From positions 105,665-169,664 of the forward strand of contig NZ_BONV01000031.1 in the NCBI RefSeq assembly GCF_016862895.1: a stretch of DNA of 64,000 nt. The letters are read 5' to 3'. Source of the stretch: Planotetraspora kaengkrachanensis. GTDB lineage: Bacteria; Actinomycetota; Actinomycetes; Streptosporangiales; Streptosporangiaceae. The notes below the pieces were generated by a model. That model was not told the DNA's origin, ran no database searches, and saw only the letters and a program-made list of their open reading frames with translations. Every line of letters begins with the position of its first letter. The stretch's first letter is position 1. Shown here in pieces: positions 6,665 to 15,505 of the stretch. Made by a program: the position numbers and the translations under genes.

Positions 6665-9127
6665 ATGGCGCCTGATGTCTTCCCGGATCCGCTGCGCGCG
6701 GCCGGAGTGACACCGCGGGAGCTCGAGGTCTTCTGGCTCGTCGGAGACCGCCTGCAGAACAGGGAGATCGCCGACAGGCTGCGGGTGTCGGAACGGACCG
6801 TGGAGAGCCACGTGTCGTCCCTTCTACGCAAGCTCGGCGGCGCCGACCGCCGGGCCCTCGCCGACACGGCGGCGCGGCTTCAGGTTCGCGGCGGTCCCGA
6901 TGAGGTGCTGCCGAGACCCCTGTCGTCGTTCGTCGGGCGGGACCGGGAGACCGAGGAGCTGTTCCGGCTCGTCGGCGACCACCGCCTCCTGACGCTGACC
7001 GGTCCTGCGGGGGCGGGCAAGACGCGGCTGGCACTGCACGTGGCCCATTCGCAGACCACGCTGCCGGCCGCCGTCCTGGTCGACCTCGCGGCCGTGTCAC
7101 CCGGTGACGCCGTGGAACGTGCCTTCGCGGACGCCCTGCACGTCTCCGACGACGAACGCCGGCTCCACGCCCTCCTCCGCGCGACGCTCTCCGAGCGGCG
7201 GCACTGGCTCATCGTAGACAACTGCGAGCACGTGGCCGCCAACGCGGCGGCCTTGCTCGCCGACCTGCTGGCCACCACCCACCTCCGGGTGCTGGCCACC
7301 AGCCACGGTCCGCTGGGCATAGCGGGGGAGGTCGTGTACGACACCCCGCCGCTGCAGATTCCGGAGGAGTCTGACGATCCGTCCTCCGTGCTGGACGCGG
7401 CCTCCGCGCGGTTGTTCGCCGACCGCGCGGCCGCGGTCTCCCCCGGCTTCCGCGTCACCCCGCAGAACGCCCGCCACGTCGCGATGATCTGCCGCAGGTT
7501 GGACGGCCTCCCGCTGGCCATCGAACTCGCGGCCGCGCGGATCCGCTTCTTCTCGCCGGTCGAGCTCCTTGCGCGCCTGCACGACCGGTTCGCCCTGCTG
7601 ACCGATGGGGCGCACGGCATGCCGAGCCGGCATCGCACGCTGGAGGAGGCGCTGAGGTGGAGCTACGAGCTCCTCGGCGAGGACGAACGACTGTTGTTCG
7701 AGCGATGCGCGGTGTTCCCCGGCGAGTTCGGCTACGACACCGCGGCGGAGATCCTCGCCTATCCCCCGTTGGACTCCACCCACCTCGTGCGACTCTTTCC
7801 GCGCCTGCTGGACCGCTCCCTCATCTCCCGCCGCCGCGGGGACCACGTCACCGAATACCGCCTGCTCGACAGTGTCCGCCAGTTCGCGCACCGCCAACTG
7901 GCCGAACGCGGCGCCGCCGACGCGGCGCACGAGCGGCACGCCCGTCACCATCTCGAGCGCGGCGTGGCCCTGCTGGCCGATCTGCGCGGGCGGGACCAGG
8001 TCGCCGCGTTGCGCTGGTTCGACCGGCACTGGGCGGACGTGCGCATGGGGATGAGGTGGGCCATCGACCAAGGGGACACCACAACGGCGTGGACGTTCCT
8101 CGCGGGCATCGGAACGGGATGGGAGATCCTGGGGGCGCGCGGCGAGTTGTTCGACTGGCTCGAAAGGCTGCTCCGGCATCCGCTGCCGCAGGGCGGCCTG
8201 GGCATCCGGGCCACGGTGACCTGCTCCATCCTGCTGGCCTACCAGGACACCGGCCGAGCGCGGGAGTTCGCCGACCACGCGAGTGAACGAGCCGAGCACG
8301 GGACCGAGTGGGACCGGTCCCTCGCGCTGCTCGCCCGCGGCTGGGCGAGGATTTACAGTGCGTCCCGCGCTGGGGCGATCGGGCCGCTGGAGCAGGCGGC
8401 GTCACGTTTCGAACGGCTCGGCGACGGCTGGCATCGTGCTCTGGCGATGTCGTTCCAGGGACTGGCGACGTCGGACATCACCGCCGGCCTGGAACGGATG
8501 TCGGAGGCGGCCGCCCTGTTCGGCCGGCTCCACGATCGTGTCAAACGTGCCAACTGCCTCAACCAGATGGCCAGCCGCGCGATCGAGAACGGAACCCGTC
8601 TCGACGACGCGGTGGGCTGGCTCGCCGAGGCCGGACGATTGGCCCGGCTGAGCGCCAACGACCACGAGCGGCTCCACACCGAGATCTTCCAGGCCTCTCT
8701 CGACCAGCGTCGCGGAGACCACGCGACGGCGCGTGTCCGGTTCGACGGCCTCGTCTCCGAGTTCCGCCGTATCGGCGACCGCCGTTGCACGGCCCGCTGC
8801 CTCATCGGTCTCGGCCGCGCCGCGGCACACGACGGCGACCACGAGCGGGCACGGCGTCATTTCACCGACGGTGTGGAGATCGTCCTTGGCCTCGGCGACC
8901 ACCGCTCCACCGTGAACGGCCTGCGCCTGCTCTCCGGCGCCGAACACGCGACCGGGAATTCCAGACGCGCGGCCGTCCTGCTCGGCGCCGCCCAACGCCT
9001 CGATCCCGGACACGACGGCGACGCCGTGCTGCGGACGGCGCTCGGCGAACGGCTCGGATCCGCCGAGCTCGCCTCGGCCCTGTCGGAGGGACATCACATG
9101 CCGCTCGCCGACCTGCTCATCCACTGA
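6665..9127 (+). CDS. LuxR-HTH / NTPase / TPR transcriptional regulator
   Basis: An 820-residue regulator with its DNA-binding domain at the N-terminus. Residues 14-75 are a LuxR (GerE) helix-turn-helix (GVTPREL...REIADRLRVSERTVESHVSSL). Next comes an NB-ARC/AAA-like NTPase with Walker A GPAGAGKT (113-120) and Walker B HWLIVDNCEHV, then the DGLPLAIELAAARI motif of AfsR/SARP-type STAND ATPases. About residues 440-815 are TPR-like helical repeats. Classical LAL regulators carry the HTH at the C-terminus and AfsR uses an OmpR-type domain, so this order differs from both. Likely a signal-gated activator. No ribosome site precedes the ATG, so the message may be leaderless. Confidence 0.87.
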   Translation: MAPDVFPDPLRAAGVTPRELEVFWLVGDRLQNREIADRLRVSERTVESHVSSLLRKLGGADRRALADTAARLQVRGGPDEVLPRPLSSFVGRDRETEELFRLVGDHRLLTLTGPAGAGKTRLALHVAHSQTTLPAAVLVDLAAVSPGDAVERAFADALHVSDDERRLHALLRATLSERRHWLIVDNCEHVAANAAALLADLLATTHLRVLATSHGPLGIAGEVVYDTPPLQIPEESDDPSSVLDAASARLFADRAAAVSPGFRVTPQNARHVAMICRRLDGLPLAIELAAARIRFFSPVELLARLHDRFALLTDGAHGMPSRHRTLEEALRWSYELLGEDERLLFERCAVFPGEFGYDTAAEILAYPPLDSTHLVRLFPRLLDRSLISRRRGDHVTEYRLLDSVRQFAHRQLAERGAADAAHERHARHHLERGVALLADLRGRDQVAALRWFDRHWADVRMGMRWAIDQGDTTTAWTFLAGIGTGWEILGARGELFDWLERLLRHPLPQGGLGIRATVTCSILLAYQDTGRAREFADHASERAEHGTEWDRSLALLARGWARIYSASRAGAIGPLEQAASRFERLGDGWHRALAMSFQGLATSDITAGLERMSEAAALFGRLHDRVKRANCLNQMASRAIENGTRLDDAVGWLAEAGRLARLSANDHERLHTEIFQASLDQRRGDHATARVRFDGLVSEFRRIGDRRCTARCLIGLGRAAAHDGDHERARRHFTDGVEIVLGLGDHRSTVNGLRLLSGAEHATGNSRRAAVLLGAAQRLDPGHDGDAVLRTALGERLGSAELASALSEGHHMPLADLLIH

Positions 9128-9140
9128 CCGCGCGGAGGGC

Positions 9141-9674
9141 TCAGGTGAGCCGCTTGTAGAAGAAGCTGCAGTCTTCGAGGACGCCGGTCGGGCTGGTGGC
9201 GTAGTCCGGGACGACGCCGAACCGCGTCCAGCCGGCGGAGCCGTAGAGGTGGTCCGCGGGGCTGCCGGTCACGGTGTCCAGGAGCAAGAGGGTGGCTCCC
9301 GCCTGCGCGGCGGCCTGCTCGGCGGTGGCGAGGAGCGCTCGGGCGAGCCCCCTGCCGCGGGCGTCGCGGTGCACCATCAGCTTGACGACCTCGGCGCGGT
9401 GCCGGCCGTTCGGCTTGTCCGCCATGGCGAGGCTGATGGTCCCCGCGACGCCGTCGGGGCCATGGGCCGCCCAGACGACGAGGCGGCCCTCGGCCACCGC
9501 GGGCCGCCGCGCCCGCCACCATGCCGCCGCCGCGTCCTGGTCGAACGGGAGCAGGAAGCCGAGGGAGGCTCCTCCGGCGACGACGTCCACGAGAAGGTCG
9601 GCGAGTGTCTTCACGCTGCGGTCGAAGTCATCGACGGACAGGCGGGTGATGGTGTGCAACGGGACCCCTCTCAC
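9141..9674 (-). CDS. GNAT-family N-acetyltransferase
   Basis: A 177-residue acetyltransferase. The acetyl-CoA pyrophosphate-binding motif VHRDARGRGLARALL (motif A, R/QxxGxG/A) follows the beta4 strand EVVKLM, and the C-terminal part LLLLDTVTGSPADHLYGSAGW is typical of the family. Substrate unknown. The annotated GTG start at 9674 overlaps the upstream XRE-cupin stop codon by four bases (translational coupling). A TTG at 9659 preceded by GAGAGGGG is an alternative giving a protein five residues shorter. Confidence 0.85.
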   Translation of the reverse strand: MRGVPLHTITRLSVDDFDRSVKTLADLLVDVVAGGASLGFLLPFDQDAAAAWWRARRPAVAEGRLVVWAAHGPDGVAGTISLAMADKPNGRHRAEVVKLMVHRDARGRGLARALLATAEQAAAQAGATLLLLDTVTGSPADHLYGSAGWTRFGVVPDYATSPTGVLEDCSFFYKRLT

Positions 9675-10252
9675 GGCAGGACGATCACAAGGGCGTAGCG
9701 GGCCGGGTCAGGACCGGGGCAGCGGAACCGCGACCGGTCCCACAGCCGGAACCGCAGGCAGTCCCCGGCCCGGATCTCGTGCACGACGTCGCCCGCGGTG
9801 ACCTCCAGCACGCCTTCCAGCACCCAGATGTGCTGCTCCAGACCCGGCATGGGCGGGACGTCGTACGAGATGTCCGCACCCGGCCGCAGAATCCCCTCGA
9901 CCAGCTCACCGCGCAGTCCAGGGTGTGGCGGGGAGACCGAGCGGCGGGTGAACCCCGAACTCCCGTCCCGCCACACCGTCTGCCGATCGGCACGCACGAG
10001 TTGCGGCGGCTCCTGCTCGACCTCGGCAAGCAGTCGCGACATCGTCCGCCCGTAGGCCGCGCACAACCTGTTCAGCAGGGCCGCGGTCGGGCTGATCTCC
10101 GTTCGCTCCAGCCGCGACAACGTCGAACGGCTCACGCCGGTCCGCCGCGCGAGCTCGTCCAGGGACCAGCCGTGCTCCTCCCGCAAGCGCGCGAGCCGGT
10201 CGGCCAGACGGACCTCCATCTGCGCGTCGTGCGCTGCGACTTCCTCTCTCAC
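9671..10252 (-). CDS. XRE-family regulator with C-terminal cupin
   Basis: A 193-residue regulator. An HTH_3/XRE domain (about residues 17-70: LDELARRTGVSRSTLSRLE) joins a cupin sensor (about 115-190: MPGLEQHIWVLEGVLEV, then VHEIRAGDCLRF). Such proteins (PuuR/SutR type) bind small ligands and regulate neighbouring genes; the coupled GNAT gene is the likely partner. GTG 10252 lies 11 bases from a perfect palindrome and lacks a Shine-Dalgarno sequence. ATG 10219 (MEVRLADRLARL) is the alternative start. Confidence 0.85.
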   Translation of the reverse strand: MREEVAAHDAQMEVRLADRLARLREEHGWSLDELARRTGVSRSTLSRLERTEISPTAALLNRLCAAYGRTMSRLLAEVEQEPPQLVRADRQTVWRDGSSGFTRRSVSPPHPGLRGELVEGILRPGADISYDVPPMPGLEQHIWVLEGVLEVTAGDVVHEIRAGDCLRFRLWDRSRFRCPGPDPARYALVIVLP

Positions 10253-10262
10253 TCGAGAGACA

Positions 10263-10282
10263 ATATCTCATATATGAGATAT
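10263..10282. promoter_or_regulatory. Perfect 20-bp palindrome, probable operator of the XRE-cupin gene
   Basis: Positions 10263-10282 form a 20-base perfect palindrome with half-site ATATCTCATA in an otherwise GC-rich region. It is 11 bases upstream of the XRE-cupin GTG and overlaps where its -10 element should be. Autorepression by the XRE-cupin protein is the simplest reading. It could also control the rightward gene at 10380. Confidence 0.75.
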
Positions 10283-10379
10283 GACGAGACCTGGGGGCCG
10301 GATCCGAACTTCCAGGCCCGGACACGCGTCTAAAGCAGCGAGGGCCGTGGTGCGGCCACCTGTTCGCAGGCGGTCAATC

Positions 10380-11096
10380 ATGCAGTTCATCGAAGTCACC
10401 GAACTCTGCGGAGTGCGATCCGCCGTCATCACGTTCCGGCGGCCAGGCAGTGCCCTCAGATTCGTCGTCTATCCGATGATCCATCTCGGCGAACCACGCT
10501 TCTACGCGCAGGTGGAGCAACGGCTGTACGCGCACGACCTGCTGGTCGTCGAAGGCGTGGGTGACTCACCCACGACGCGCGCCCTCACCGCGGCCTACCG
10601 GCGGTTGGAAGGCAGCAGCCGGTTGGCTCTGGTCGTCCAGAGAATCGACCTTCGCGCCGTGGGGGTTCCACTCATCAATCCCGACATGACAGCCGACGCC
10701 GTCGAGGAGGGCTGGCGACGCATCCCTTTTCACGAGAGAGTCCTCGTCCGGCTTCTCATCCCCGTGTACATCATTCAAATGCGGTTGTTCGGCACCCGCC
10801 GCGTCATCGCCCGGCACCTCGCGAGGGAGGAGCAGGGCGAGTACGACCCCGCACTCACCGACCAGTCGACCCCGTTGCGCGAACTGATGCTGCACGAACG
10901 CGATCGGCTGCTCATCCGCGCTCTCCACTCCATCCACCAGGAGCGATGCGCGGAACACATCCTCGTCGGCGTGATCTACGGCGCGGGGCACATGCACGCC
11001 GTGGTCGACGCGCTCTGGAATCTCGGTTACCGGCCATGCGACGCCGAATGGCTGACCGTTTTCGACATCGATCCTCCCGTGTCGCTCAACGGCTGA
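10380..11096 (+). CDS. TraB/GumN-like protein of unknown function
   Basis: A 238-residue protein without an obvious export signal. Three spaced motifs resemble the TraB/PrgY/Tiki superfamily: FVVYPMIHLGE near residue 35, LLVVEGVGD around residue 62, and IYGAGHMHAVVDALWNLGY near the C-terminus (the GxGHxxG-like site). Around residues 130-145 the segment LVRLLIPVYIIQMRL is hydrophobic. Family members include putative metalloproteases, but no catalytic claim can be made here. The gene diverges from the XRE-cupin regulator across the palindrome. The ATG start has no strong ribosome site. Confidence 0.6.
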   Translation: MQFIEVTELCGVRSAVITFRRPGSALRFVVYPMIHLGEPRFYAQVEQRLYAHDLLVVEGVGDSPTTRALTAAYRRLEGSSRLALVVQRIDLRAVGVPLINPDMTADAVEEGWRRIPFHERVLVRLLIPVYIIQMRLFGTRRVIARHLAREEQGEYDPALTDQSTPLRELMLHERDRLLIRALHSIHQERCAEHILVGVIYGAGHMHAVVDALWNLGYRPCDAEWLTVFDIDPPVSLNG

Positions 11097-11157
11097 CCAG
11101 CGCAGCCGTGTCCGGCCGTGCCCCGCGAGGTACGGTGCGGGGGGGAGGACGGACGGC

Positions 11158-11436
11158 ATGACGGAAAAGAAGATCACCTCGATAGGCCGCTGCTACGCGT
11201 GTAAGCGCACCTTCGCCTTCGATCCGGGAACCGTCATGATGTTCTCGATCGACCCAGAAACGGGACTTATTCCAGGAATGACCGTCTTCGGCGGGATGCG
11301 GGAGCCGACGCCGGAGGCTCTGGCACGGGCGGTCGACATGCCGATCTGCCCCGACTGCGTGAGCAAGGCGAAGAAGTTCCTTGAAGCCGAGGATCCGTTC
11401 GCCGGCTGGAAACGGTGGCCGACGGACGAACGCTGA
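11158..11436 (+). CDS. Small zinc-ribbon-like protein, unknown function
   Basis: A 92-residue cytoplasmic protein. Two Cys pairs, GRCYACKRTF near the N-terminus and PICPDCVSKAKKF in the second half, make a CxxC...CxxC zinc-ribbon candidate; between them is a short beta-rich stretch with several Met and Gly. I do not recognise a named family. GGGAGGAC lies about nine bases before the ATG. It sits 61 bases after the TraB-like gene and could be cotranscribed with it. Confidence 0.7.
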   Translation: MTEKKITSIGRCYACKRTFAFDPGTVMMFSIDPETGLIPGMTVFGGMREPTPEALARAVDMPICPDCVSKAKKFLEAEDPFAGWKRWPTDER

Positions 11437-11481
11437 GTACGGCAGCGGGCGGGCCACGACCGCGGGAACCTCGGCGTGGGC

Positions 11482-12075
11482 CTAAGCGACGACGGTCACC
11501 TCGTCCTGCGACGTCAGCGCGGCGAGCCCGCGCCAGGAGAAGGTGAGGCAGCCCGCCAGGAGGAACACTCCCGACAGGACGCCGCTGACGAAGGGCACCC
11601 ACGCGACGGCGGAGGTCGCCGTCATGACGAGACCTACAACGCCGAGCAGGGTGAGGACGACGCCCGGGACGGCGATGCTCCACTGCTTCCACACCGGTGC
11701 GAGCACGATGAAGTGCACACCCACGACCAGCGCGATCCAGGCCACATTGGCCTGCTCGGGCCACTCCAGGACACGGAACACCTGGAGGCCCCCGTAGAGC
11801 AGCACGGCCTCGGCGACGACGACCAGCCAGTAGCCCCGCGTGAACATGGACGCCGCCGGCCCGGAGCCCTCAACGGGCCGGACACGGCCTGTCTTCACCC
11901 TCCTGACACCGAGGAACCACATGACGACGACGCCGATGAGGCCGAGGACGGCCAGCACGCGGAGAACGCCGCCGGCCACGGCGTTGAGCGGGTCGGCCGC
12001 ATTAATGAGAACAAAGATCATTCCAAAGACGGCGCCGATCAACATTCCGGTCATTCGTTGCATGACGGAAACCAT
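11482..12075 (-). CDS. Six-TM membrane protein, unknown function
   Basis: About 197 residues with six predicted hydrophobic helices, among them GMLIGAVFGMIFVLINAA, VLAVLGLIGVVVMWFL, AEAVLLYGGLQVF and VSGVLSGVFLLAGCL, and a short C-terminal tail. No family recognised. The frame is open to 12153, but that extra N-terminus is AT-richer and looks non-coding, so I place the start at ATG 12075 (ATG 12063 also possible). Both lack a Shine-Dalgarno sequence. Confidence 0.62.
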   Translation of the reverse strand: MVSVMQRMTGMLIGAVFGMIFVLINAADPLNAVAGGVLRVLAVLGLIGVVVMWFLGVRRVKTGRVRPVEGSGPAASMFTRGYWLVVVAEAVLLYGGLQVFRVLEWPEQANVAWIALVVGVHFIVLAPVWKQWSIAVPGVVLTLLGVVGLVMTATSAVAWVPFVSGVLSGVFLLAGCLTFSWRGLAALTSQDEVTVVA

Positions 12076-12189
12076 AGCGATGGTGTGATCATTTCGGACA
12101 ATCCCGAAGTCCGCCTTTTCATGACGCCCCGTCCAAAAGAACGGCCCGCGCATGTGAACGACGCATCCGCGAACAGCCGGCCGTGGGCG

Positions 12190-13023
12190 TCAACCACGGA
12201 GTGATTCCAGCCTGTCGGCCGCGGACGGCCGGAGCCGTGCCGGCCGCCACGCCCACGAGCCGTCCACGTCCAGGGGGATGACGTCGATCGTCTGGAGCCC
12301 CCGCCGCAACTCGAGGTCGCCCGCGGCCGAGCCGCCGAGCAGGGCCACCACGACGTCCGGCATCGCCCGGAGGCCGCCATCCTCGTACCGGGTCAGCGTG
12401 CGTGCCAGCACGAACCGCCCCGCCTCGGTCAGCGGGATCCTGTCGCTCGTGCGGGCCACCCGCCACGCGACCTCGCCGATGGCCAACGCGGTGAGTGCGA
12501 TCGCCGCGCTCACCACCTGTCGCTCGAAGACGGCGAGGACCACGACGGCGCAGGCGATCCCCGTGGACAGCCGCAGGAGCCGCCGGCTCCAGCCGGGGGC
12601 GCTGTAGCCCGCGGGCAGCAGTAATCGCTGGTGGGTGAGGCGAGCCGGAAGCTCCGCGATCGCGACGCCGCCGCACATCGCGGCGCACAACTCGCCCACG
12701 GTCAGCTCGCCGCCGCTGGACACCAAGGTGGTCATGGCGGCGTTCTCGACCGCGCCCGTTCCCCGGGCGGTCGTGAGGACCTCGACGTGGCCGTCACCGC
12801 CGACCCGTACGGCCCTGGCCCGCGCCAGCGCGGCAAGCGCGGTGAGCACGACCCGGCGGGGGCCTCCCGCGAGCAGGGCCAGTTCGTACAGTCCCGGACG
12901 GCGTTCGACGGCGCCGTACGGCACCCGGCGGGAACGGCGGCGCGCCTCGCGATCGGTCAGCACGGACAGGACGACCACGAAGGCGGAGCCGAGGGCGGAC
13001 AGTTCGACTGACAGCTGCGACAT
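12190..13023 (-). CDS. TIGR04222-type actinobacterial membrane protein
   Basis: A 277-residue protein. Near residue 45 it has YELALLAGGPRRVVLTALAAL, the signature opening of TIGR04222 proteins, then a winged-helix-like middle and two adjacent membrane helices (about 150-185). The C-terminal region has LTEAGRFVLARTL and VVVALLGGSAAG, also typical. These proteins occur widely in actinobacteria and have no known function. The ATG has GAGGTGACC five bases upstream. Confidence 0.75.
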   Translation of the reverse strand: MSQLSVELSALGSAFVVVLSVLTDREARRRSRRVPYGAVERRPGLYELALLAGGPRRVVLTALAALARARAVRVGGDGHVEVLTTARGTGAVENAAMTTLVSSGGELTVGELCAAMCGGVAIAELPARLTHQRLLLPAGYSAPGWSRRLLRLSTGIACAVVVLAVFERQVVSAAIALTALAIGEVAWRVARTSDRIPLTEAGRFVLARTLTRYEDGGLRAMPDVVVALLGGSAAGDLELRRGLQTIDVIPLDVDGSWAWRPARLRPSAADRLESLRG

Positions 13024-13109
13024 GGGGTCACCTCGCGCGCCCGCTGCGAATACACCCCGACAACGCGCGCGGAAGGCGGATCGGTTCCCCGGCTGCGGTC
13101 AGGGCCGGG

Positions 13110-14000
13110 TCAGCCGCGCTCTTCGTACCGTTTCTCAAGCTCCAGGTGTTCGCCGAGGCCGATCAGCGTGTTGAAGTCCTCAAAAAGGATCATGTCGTCG
13201 AGCACGCCGCGGGTGTCGCCCTCGGCCGCGAGCTCCGCCAGGTAGGTGTACAACCCCTTCGCGGCGGCGAAGGCCGTGCCGAGGGAGAAGAGTGCGAGCG
13301 CGTAGCCCATCTCCTCGAGCACCCGGACACCCGGCGTCGGCGTGCGTCCGCCCTCGATCTGGTTGCTGAGCACGGGAACCCTGCCGCGGAAGGCCGCGCA
13401 GACGCGCCGCATCTCGTCCTCACTCTCGGGCGACTCGATGAACAACATGTCCGCGCCGGACTCGTGATAGGCCGCGCCCCGGTCGATCGCCTCGTCGAGT
13501 CCCAGGGTCGTGCGCGCGTCGGTGCGCGCGATGATCACGAAGTCCGGATCGCTCCGCGCGTCGACCGCGGCCTTGACCTTCTCGACCATCTCGCTCACGG
13601 GGACCTCGTGCCGTCCGAGCAGGTGACCGCAGCGTTTCGGGAAGGTCTGATCCTCGATGTGCATGCCCGCCGCACCCGCCTTCTCGTACGCGCGGACCGC
13701 ACGGCGGACGTTGAGCGGATTGCCGTAACCCGTGTCACCGTCCGCGATGAGGGGCAGATCGACGGCGTCGCAGATGGCGGAGACCCGGGTCGCCATCTCC
13801 GTCATCGTCAGGTAACCGAGGTCCGGTGCCCCAAGCAGGCCGGCGGAGGTCTCGAACCCGCTGAGGTAGAGCGCCTCGAACCCGAGAGATCGAGCGATCC
13901 GGGCGCCGGTGCCGTCGTAGGCGCCGGGGACGACCAGGATCTCGGGTGCGTTCACCAACTCCCGCAACCGAGTCGTCCGCTTCGTCGTCGATTTCGTCAT
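13110..14000 (-). CDS. Isocitrate lyase/PEP mutase-family enzyme (PrpB-like)
   Basis: A 296-residue TIM-barrel enzyme. Visible motifs are LVVPGAYDGTGARIARSLGF-like substrate and Mg residues at the N-terminus, LPLIADGDTGYGNPLNV, then IEDQTFPKRCGHLLGRHEVP, which carries the catalytic Cys of the lyase branch (KxCGH). IIARTDAR and LFIESPESE follow. The Cys argues for a C-C lyase such as methylisocitrate or oxaloacetate-type lyase rather than a PEP mutase; the exact substrate is unclear. It stands alone, divergent from the DsbA-like gene. Confidence 0.85.
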   Translation of the reverse strand: MTKSTTKRTTRLRELVNAPEILVVPGAYDGTGARIARSLGFEALYLSGFETSAGLLGAPDLGYLTMTEMATRVSAICDAVDLPLIADGDTGYGNPLNVRRAVRAYEKAGAAGMHIEDQTFPKRCGHLLGRHEVPVSEMVEKVKAAVDARSDPDFVIIARTDARTTLGLDEAIDRGAAYHESGADMLFIESPESEDEMRRVCAAFRGRVPVLSNQIEGGRTPTPGVRVLEEMGYALALFSLGTAFAAAKGLYTYLAELAAEGDTRGVLDDMILFEDFNTLIGLGEHLELEKRYEERG

Positions 14001-14193
14001 CGATCACACCGCCTCGTTCACCGATGCGCAGTGGCGGATCATCCGTAATTTCGATGATATAAGCGCACTTAAGGCGGCAAAGTGGTCAGGGCTCCCGCCA
14101 CTTACGCGGAGGAAGGCGAGGCCGCGCACCGGCGACGGGCGATGCCCCATTAAGGTGCCATTCCGAACGAACATTGCGGAAAGGCAGCAGGCC

Positions 14194-14898
14194 GTGAACA
14201 CTGTGGATGTCCCGCCGAGCCGGAGTAGAGCACGCAGGTACGCGGCCATGATCGCCGCCCTGGCGGTGATCGCCGTGTCCCTGGCGGCCAACCTGTCCCG
14301 GCAGGAACCCACCGCCGCGGCACGCGCCGACACGATCGAGCGGCTGGTCACTTTGCGCCCCGACGGGAGCGTCATGCTGGCCCGTCCCGGCGTGGTGCGT
14401 CCCGTGCTCGAGGTCTACGAGGACTTCCAGTGCCCCGTGTGCCAGGAGTTCGAGCGCGGGAACGGCAAGGTGGCGAGGGAGGCCGTGCTCCGCGGGGAGA
14501 TCGTGCTGCTCATCCACCCCATGACGATCTTCAGTGAGTCGCCGATGCACGAGAACTCGCATCGGGCGCTGTCGGCCTCGTTGTGCGTCACCGACCCGGC
14601 GAAGTGGCTGGCCTACCACGACGCCCTGTACGCCGGCCAGCCTGAGGAGACGCAGGTCGGCGGGTTCGCCGTCCCCGAACTGGTCGCCCTCGCGGAGAAG
14701 ACCGGAATTCCGACAGGCGACTTCGCCGACTGCATCACGTCCGACGAGACCTCCGACAAGGCCGACGAGATGTCGCGGACGGCCCTGATGAAGGCCGTGC
14801 AGGGCACGCCGACGGTGCGCATCGACGGGCAGGACATCGACTGGAGCGCCCCCTGGGGAGGCGCCGAGACCGAGCCCGAGCAGGCCACCACCGTCTGA
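14194..14898 (+). CDS. DsbA-family thioredoxin-like protein, membrane-anchored
   Basis: A 234-residue protein. One N-terminal helix (AAMIAALAVIAVSLAANL) anchors it to the outer face of the membrane. The thioredoxin domain has active site FQCPVCQEFE (about residues 81-90) and the cis-Pro loop QGTPTVRIDG near the C-terminus, with a helical DsbA insertion between them. It resembles actinobacterial DsbA/MSMEG-type disulfide oxidoreductases. GTG 14194 is preceded by GGAAAGG; the frame also stays open 39 bases upstream. A DsbB or VKOR partner is not in the window. Confidence 0.86.
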   Translation: MNTVDVPPSRSRARRYAAMIAALAVIAVSLAANLSRQEPTAAARADTIERLVTLRPDGSVMLARPGVVRPVLEVYEDFQCPVCQEFERGNGKVAREAVLRGEIVLLIHPMTIFSESPMHENSHRALSASLCVTDPAKWLAYHDALYAGQPEETQVGGFAVPELVALAEKTGIPTGDFADCITSDETSDKADEMSRTALMKAVQGTPTVRIDGQDIDWSAPWGGAETEPEQATTV

Positions 14899-14912
14899 AC
14901 CGCCCGCTCCGC

Positions 14913-14936
14913 GCCCGCCTACCTGAGCCCGCCTAC
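14913..14936. repeat. Two-copy 14-bp tandem repeat at a stop codon
   Basis: GCCCGCCTAC occurs at 14913-14922 and 14927-14936 (period 14). The second copy contains the TAG (CTA here, 14933-14935) ending the leftward DinB gene, and the first lies just past it. Confidence 0.6.
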
Positions 14937-15442
14937 GCCGTGGCGGCCTCAGGGTGGTCGCCGGTGGCTCCGTCGATCAGCTCACGCAGGATGTCCATGT
15001 GGCCGGCGTGGCGGGCGGTCTCCTCGATCATGTGGATGAGCACCCACCGCATCGTCACCGTGGCGCCGTGCCACGCCGTGCCGGCGGTCTCGACGTCGGC
15101 CTCCTCGATGGCCTTGTCCGCCGCCGCCCGCGCCCGCTCGTAGAACGCCAGGATCTGCTCGGTCGTCTCGTGCGGCAACACGTGCATGTCGACGTCCGGG
15201 TCGTCCTCGTCGCTCGGGAACGGCTCGGTCTCACGTCCGAAGGTCTCGCAGAACCAGCCGTACTCGACAGCAGCGAGGTGCTTGACCAGGCCGAGCAGGG
15301 TGGTGCCCGAGGGGGTCATCGGCCTTCGAAGCTGCTCGTCGTCAAGCCCCCGCAGCTTCCAGACGACCGCGTCGCGGTGGCGGTCGAGGCTGACGTGCAG
15401 GCTGGTCTTCTCGTCGGCGGTGTACGGCACGTTTCTCATCAT
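14933..15442 (-). CDS. DinB-fold (DUF664) protein
   Basis: A 169-residue four-helix-bundle protein. The three metal-ligand His of the DinB/DUF664 family are seen in LVKHLAAVEYGWF (about residue 57), LIHMIEETARHAGHMD (about 138-150) and its closing His, with the typical GxTMRWVLIHMIEE context. Members are mycothiol- or bacillithiol-dependent enzymes or of unknown function; an actinomycete version might use mycothiol. ATG 15442 is chosen (next ATG 15439); a GTG at 15472 would add ten residues. Confidence 0.8.
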   Translation of the reverse strand: MMRNVPYTADEKTSLHVSLDRHRDAVVWKLRGLDDEQLRRPMTPSGTTLLGLVKHLAAVEYGWFCETFGRETEPFPSDEDDPDVDMHVLPHETTEQILAFYERARAAADKAIEEADVETAGTAWHGATVTMRWVLIHMIEETARHAGHMDILRELIDGATGDHPEAATA

Positions 15443-15505
15443 GGGCCCGACCGTAACAACCGGCCCCGACACTCCACCTACCGCGCCGGGCCCCCGCCTC
15501 GGCCG

